Shown: positions 58,656 to 64,000 of the stretch, one piece after another | Layout of the letters: each line of letters starts with the position of its first letter | Numbering within the stretch: the first letter of the stretch is position 1 | Assembly (NCBI GenBank): GCA_030761205.1 | Contig: JAULJL010000015.1 | Span: 7,383,501 to 7,447,500 of the forward strand | Length of the DNA stretch: 64,000 nucleotides | Direction of reading: 5' to 3' | Source of the DNA: Fremontodendron californicum | Lineage: Eukaryota > Streptophyta > Magnoliopsida > Malvales > Malvaceae | Position numbers and translations under genes: made by a program | The notes under the pieces: generated by a model | Told to the model about the DNA's origin: nothing | Seen by the model: the letters and a program-made list of their open reading frames with translations, nothing else | The model's database searches: none

Positions 58656-61600
58656 TTAGCACTCCACTCCACATTGTTTGAGGACTGGACCTGTTTGCTT
58701 GGGCAAGAAAGGATCGATCCGAACCCAGACCAGTGAGAAAATTGATGCAAGAAGTATAGACCACAACACAACAATGGTTGGTGTCCTGTTTTGCCTTCCC
58801 ATCAGACCTTTGAGGAAAGGATAAAGGTGAAGAATGACCCAGAAGGCGAAGAATAGCTTGCCGAATAAGGGACCCCATGAACCATAACCATTATTAATTG
58901 CATCAGAAACCCCAGCCACGACTCCCACCATGTTCAATATTATTAGAGTTGTAGGAGGGATTAGGAGGGTGGTCCATTTGAAGAGGTAAAGCTCACCAAA
59001 CTCTGCATCTTCTGCTGCTTTTGCTGTTACAGTGAAGTTGGTGTCAACTCCAGCAAGGACTTTGAGTAGGCCTTGGAAGACAGCAAAAAGATGTGCGGAG
59101 ACACCACCAATCACCCAGAATTGTTCATTGCGCCACCAGTCTTGGATGCTAACTCCGCTCCATCGAAGTTCAAGCACACCAGTTGCTATGATAGAAAGGA
59201 AAAGTGCCAAAAACCAAACACTTGTAAGATTGCTCAGCTGCAAAAAACAAAAAACAAAATGGTCAAGCTTGAAGAATCAGGTTCTTGAAATAACAATTCT
59301 GAAATGACATGTCACAGACAAGCAGAATCCAATATTCAAACCTCTCGTTTTAAATTTGTAATTTTTATAACTTGATATTTATCAGGAGCAAAAAATACCT
59401 CCAAGCAAATCAAAATCAGATATTTCTTGCGTTTTAAAGAGATTTGTTACCAAGTTGCATGTTTAATTTCCATGGCCTAATAAATCAATCACACTTTCAG
59501 AGTGTTTTACGAAGCAATCTCCATAATACTTACAGTTGGGATGATGAATTTTCCAGTAAGGAGACAAACAGCTGGAATAGTACAATAGGCGAGTAAAGGA
59601 ATGGAAGTGAAAGGGTAAACGATGGTGTTGATGTAAGCAAGCCTCTCCAGCCATTTCAGTTTTCCACCATAGCCATACCAAAGTGGGCAGTGACGACTTA
59701 GGAAAATTTCTACAGAACCGAGAGCCCATCTCAGAACTTGGTGCAAACGATCTGATAGATTGATTGGAGCTGACCCTTTGAATGCTGGTCTTTTTGGTAC
59801 ACAGTAAACCGACTTCCATCCTCTACAGTGCATCTTGAAACCTGTTAAAATATCTTCCGTGACTGATCCATAAATCCATCCAATCTGTAAAAGCAAACAA
59901 TTTTCATCATCAGTATTAGTAATCCCCTCAAGTATATATACAGGGACAAGGGGCTGGTTATAATATTACTCACCTCTTTGCCCCACTCTGTTTTCTCTTC
60001 ATAGCCACAGCTAATTACATGAATGGCCTCCTTAATAAGTGATGTGGTATTAGTGCCTCCAGGAAGGCCACCATTTTCCATCAGAGTTGAAGCAATGAAG
60101 ACTGGGGATTGCCCAAATCGTTTCTCAAAATTCTTCTGTGACATTAGTGACGATTTCTCCAGTTCCTCGTATCCTTCAAGCCCCTCTTCAATCTCTTCAA
60201 GATCGAAGACGGGTGCAGACCCTTTTCTCACATAGTTCTTTCCCATCATTTTCTTCTTCTTGGTGTGCAGAAGACCTCCAAATAAGCTCTTTTTCTCTCC
60301 TTTCTTCTTTGACTTTTTCCTTGACCCTCCACAGCAACAGCAACACCATGAAGGCCAGCAGTCGCATGTCATCTTTGGTCGCTTTTCGGAGACTGGTGGA
60401 TCGTAGCCATACAATGCCTGCCTGTTGAAGACACACCCTGTGCCTACATATACAGGGCCTTGAAGCCCATCTAACCCTAACATGTTGATCTATAACCAAA
60501 AACGGCGTTAATTGTAGATATTAGGTACCTATTTTTCAAAAAAAAAATCAGCAAACAATGTAATATTCTGTACAATGACTTACATCGAAGAAGACAACGT
60601 TGCGGTTAGCATATCTATCGTGACGATCAATACCATCAAACCTCTGTGGAAATTGAACATAGCAAAGCTTCTTTCCAAACTGGGGATCCATTAAAAAGCA
60701 CATAGCTTCCCTTAGGGCCTTGCTGTTGTTGATGTAGTGATCACAATCCAGATTCAACATGAAGGGTGCATTAGTAAGCACTGCAGAGACTCGAACCTGG
60801 CAATGACATCCATTATCAAACAAGAGCAATAAATCATTAACTGCATCCTTTTGATCTCACAAACGAAAACAAACAAGAAAGTAGACTAAACAGAACTCAC
60901 CAGAGCATTCATGGCACCGGCTTTCTTGTGGTGCTGATAACCAGGCCGTTTCTCACGAGATACATACACAAGCCGAGGCAGCTCCTTGCCATCCACATCA
61001 AGTGCACCGGCACTTCCTAGATATACCTGTAAAGCAAGTAGCTTTTTAAGTTCCACTGTAATCTGGTCTTAATTTTCAGGGATAAAAAGATATTAATTTG
61101 ATGATCTTATCAAAGTACCTGAATCATCCCAGGATGATCACGAGTGTTATTTCCAGGCCATGGGGTTCCATCCTGCATCACCCATCCTTCTTCTGGTTTC
61201 TTCTGAGCTTTTGCCACCAGTGCATTGACCCTCACTTTAAATTCTTCATATTCCCTCTACAGTAATCAAATCATAAGCAATATAGCTTAAACTTACATGT
61301 TTTAATAACACAATGACATTGGTAGCACAAAAACATGAACAGCGAGTTTGGGCAACTTACTTTCATGGCTCTGCGTTCTTTAACAAAGCTAGGATGAACC
61401 TTGTCTTTCAAGTAATCTATCTTCTCGGAGAAATAATACTCAGGTGCCCTGGGCTCGACATTATGCTTCTTGCAAAATGGTACCCACCTCCTCGCAAACT
61501 CAGCAGTTTCAGATAGTGTGTCGAAAAGAAGCATGGAAGCACCATCATCCGATACATAACAACTCACTTTCTCAACAGGATAATCGACGGATAAAATTGA

Positions 61601-62978
61601 TAGAACCGTGTTTGCTGTTATGATGGGTGGTTCCTTGAGTGGGTCAACAGAACTCACGAAGACATCAACTGAGCCTAGTTGATTTGGCTCTCCCTCACGC
61701 TTAAACCTCAAGGACAGGCGATCCAGGTAAGTTTCACGGGTAATGGGGAACCATTTGGGGAACTGGTCGAGTATCCAGGAGAAGGCAAACCATACTTCAC
61801 ATATAACAGAGATGAGCCATAAGGGAAAAGCATCATAGGCCGGTGTTAGAATCCGAAACCGGAGGAAAAAGATCAGAATGATGAACCGGAGGACGATGAC
61901 TATCCGATAAGGGTTGATCAGGCTTGAGGAAATTGGGACTTTTCGCCACAGAGGTTGTCGAGCTTCAGCCATGCTGCAAAAGAAATGAAAAAGTGATGTT
62001 ACATGGTGGTATATATTTTCCAATTTCCACTACATATATAATGTGCTATATATCCAGAGATTTAAAGTGCAAGAAAGATAGATAAAAAGAGGAACTTACA
62101 GGTAATCATCTTCTTCAGCTTGATCATTTCCTCCGTCATCATTGCTAACCAAACCTCTTTTTTCTTGCCTGACTTTCCATTTCTCAACTCTCTCTTTCCA
62201 TTCTGCGCTGCCATAAATCTCTTTGTCGCCTTCAAAATCCTTCCCCGCAGCTGCACCCCATCGACAAACCCACCCATAAATATAAAACTAAATCAGGGTT
62301 TTAAAAGGAAAGCAAAAGAACATGAAAATTTTGTTGCACTTACTGCTTCCTGCAACTGAGAAAGCTTGACCGTTAGGATGCCATTGCTGATTATTATAGT
62401 CCCCATTTTGACGATCTGAGTCATCCTGGCGGTTCTTAATCTGAAATTCATCCTCAAAATCATCTTGGTCATTGTTGAATTCCTCGTCTCCTGCAACTCT
62501 TGGACTACCTGCGGGACAAGAAAAAAACAAAATAATATTATGGACTACCTGTGTGTTCAAACTAATTTCTCTAACAAAGTAATGAAGTCTATAGAAAAAA
62601 CATAATGGAGAGATCAAAAATGAAATGAGAATTTAAAACAAATTATAACCTTTGTGACGCTTGTAGCGAGTGTTGCACTGAGGGCAGGACTGGGTTCCTT
62701 CACTCCTCTCATACTCATAACAAGGCCGGCAAACAGGGAACCCACACACACGGCAAGCCACAAACAACTCTCCGTCGTCCTTGTGGCCAATCTCATCCCC
62801 ACAAACTTTGCATATCTTTCCTGAAGACTGCCCGCGGGTCGGAGGCCGGTTCTGCCACCCCACATTACATTACAATAGTTAAGGACAAAAAGGAAGAAGA
62901 AGAAGAAAGAAGGAAAAGTTAAGAAAGTACCTCGTCGACGGCAAGTGAACCAAAGCCAGCCATGGTGCTTGAGGCCAT
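58656..62978 (-). CDS. CESA4: Cellulose synthase catalytic subunit, CESA4 type (secondary wall)
   Basis: This enzyme polymerises UDP-glucose into beta-1,4-glucan within plasma-membrane rosettes. CESA4, 7 and 8 together build secondary walls. Eleven coding exons: 62978-62931, 62851-62650, 62508-62344, 62250-62100, 61973-61361, 61256-61119, 61026-60901, 60796-60584, 60489-59974, 59884-59534, 59237-58656. They encode 1034 residues, phases consistent. The RING-type zinc finger (CKVCGDE to CPQC) is at about 27-75. Two membrane helices are at about 211-260. The catalytic residues are DDG (331-333), DCD (498-500), TED (733-735) and QVLRW (773-777). Six further helices follow, ending KQCGVEC. The variable region contains CDCWPSWCCCCCGG and a Lys-rich stretch. 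Best remembered match along the whole length is Arabidopsis CESA4/IRX5. The start Met at 62978 gives MASSTMAGFGSLAVDE. A second in-frame Met is five codons on. No lesion is seen. Confidence 0.96.
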
Positions 62979-63560
62979 GGCAAGCAAAGAAAAATAAAAA
63001 AGAGGAGGTGAAGTGAGATGAAAAAGGATATGAGACAGAGCGGTGGTGAGGGGAGAGAAAGGGAGAAGAGGGTATTATAAGGTGTGGGGGAGAAGGGGGG
63101 AAACGTGAGAGGGTTTCGACCAAACTGTGAGTTGAGAAGTCGATCGTAGGTTTGAGTCTAAGAGACGTTAAAGGAGCGGTAGGAGGGGAGGGATTGCTTG
63201 CTTGCTTGAGCTCTGCCAAACGCCTGGCATTTGTTTTTGAATAGGCTATAGCTTCGACTCAAAGGCAGGGCGTCGTTCGATCTCACTAAGGCTGACACTA
63301 ACAAATAAACTTAGCTAAGGGTAATGTATACATTTACGCATTTCTTGCATGGGTCACGTACCCCCACCATGCCCAAAAGCCAAGCATTGATTCACAATAT
63401 GTGTTTTGATAATATATAAAAATATTTTTTTTTTCAAAAAATGGGAGAGAGTAACCCTTCCTAATATTATTTGAGTTATTTAAAATCATGAAAGTTTAGG
63501 GCCACAAGAAAAGGAAAAAAAAAAAAAAGAAACAAATTCAATACCAAACCTCAAAAAATT
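62979..63560 (-). promoter_or_regulatory. CESA4 upstream region with MYB46/83-type sites
   Basis: A pyrimidine-rich leader (sense strand) covers about 62979-63070. TTATAATA (63073-63080 inverted) is a TATA-like candidate about 95 bp before the ATG. ACCAAAC, which fits the secondary-wall MYB responsive consensus ACC(A/T)A(A/C)(T/C), occurs on the + strand at 63119-63125 and 63543-63549. Such sites are known upstream of secondary-wall CESA genes as targets of MYB46/MYB83. Use here is inferred. Confidence 0.5.
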
Positions 63561-63809
63561 TTAAGTCAAAGGCAGGTTGCTGACCCATCTCTTTTTTAAG
63601 AGTCCAACAATTTTAGCTTCCTTAATTATATCTGTTTTTGATATTTTATTTTATATATCATACCATCCTACTCTTGTGTAATCCTACAATGGATATGACT
63701 GTCTTGTTAAGCAAAATCTAAAAATTACAAAGCAAATTGGCCCCTCAACAGCAGCTAACTTTAAAAGGAAAATCATACATACATTTTGCCTGAAAATTTT
63801 TTTTTATCC

Positions 63810-63997
63810 AGGCCCGGCTCGGCAAGTTCGAATTCACTGTTCATAATATTAAAAAAATATTTTTTATATTTTTATAATTAAAATTAAATAAAATAATATT
63901 ATTATAATTAAAAAACATCCGGATTAAAAATATCCTGTTTAAACCCAACCCAATATGGGTCGGGCCGAGCAGACTGCCCGGCCCATGAGCAGGTCTA
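63810..63997. mobile_element. hAT-like MITE, right end with damaged left end
   Basis: The right terminus, inverted, reads TAGACCTGCTCATGGGCCGG, ending at 63997, the same family as 18022-18286 and 37388-37634. The left side has only CCAGGCCCGGCTCGGCAAGT without the TAGACCTG tip, so the element is probably truncated. The window ends three bases later, so the target duplication cannot be checked. Confidence 0.65.
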
Positions 63998-64000
63998 TTT

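Overview
This is a gene-bearing, AT-rich stretch of a dicot nuclear genome. The evidence is spliced genes with GT-AG introns, a plant elongator tRNA-Met with an intron, a plant secondary-wall cellulose synthase, MIK2-type receptor kinases, Ty1/copia, LINE and hAT-like elements, and transit-free nuclear proteins typical of land plants. The proteins look like those of woody rosids, but I cannot name the species from the sequence alone.

Layout. 1-1620: foldback repeat with a hAT-like MITE nested in its left arm. 2873-10417 (-): PSAT1, phospholipid:sterol acyltransferase, 15 coding exons. 10963-16356 (+): EXO84-family exocyst subunit (EXO84C-like), 7 coding exons, head to head with PSAT1 across 545 bp. 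16905-18345 (+): broken C-terminal tandem-BRCT remnant of a BARD1-like gene with two transposon insertions. 18725-22518 (-): NPF5-type (PTR3-like) transporter, 4 exons. 24830-24915 (+): tRNA-Met. 26128-27740 (+): acidic JASON-like protein with an N-terminal acylation-like start, 4 exons.

From 27741 the window becomes repeat-rich. 32611-58356 (+) is a cluster of MIK2-like LRR receptor-kinase copies. One is intact (32611-36400). One has lost its kinase (47660-50269). One is only a 5' scrap (54002-54232). One is long, frameshifted and chimeric (54702-58356). The copies are separated by a 1.8-kb hAT-like element carrying CCCGAACCCGAA arrays, a nearly complete but broken Ty1/copia element (42049-47319) and a 5'-truncated LINE (51144-52818). 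58656-62978 (-): cellulose synthase CESA4-type, 11 coding exons, with two ACCAAAC MYB46/83-type sites upstream. The window closes in another hAT-like MITE remnant.

The single-copy genes do not form one pathway. They are housekeeping or developmental genes: sterol ester synthesis, exocytosis, peptide/nitrate transport, meiosis-related, and secondary wall. The receptor cluster is the fast-evolving part: tandem duplication including the promoter, loss of one repeat, kinase loss, domain swapping and retroelement insertion can all be read directly. The PSAT1 to BARD1-remnant neighbourhood matches the adjacent Arabidopsis pair At1g04010/At1g04020, so it appears to be an old syntenic block in which BARD1 has decayed here. 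All exon boundaries below were read by eye from splice consensus and protein continuity.
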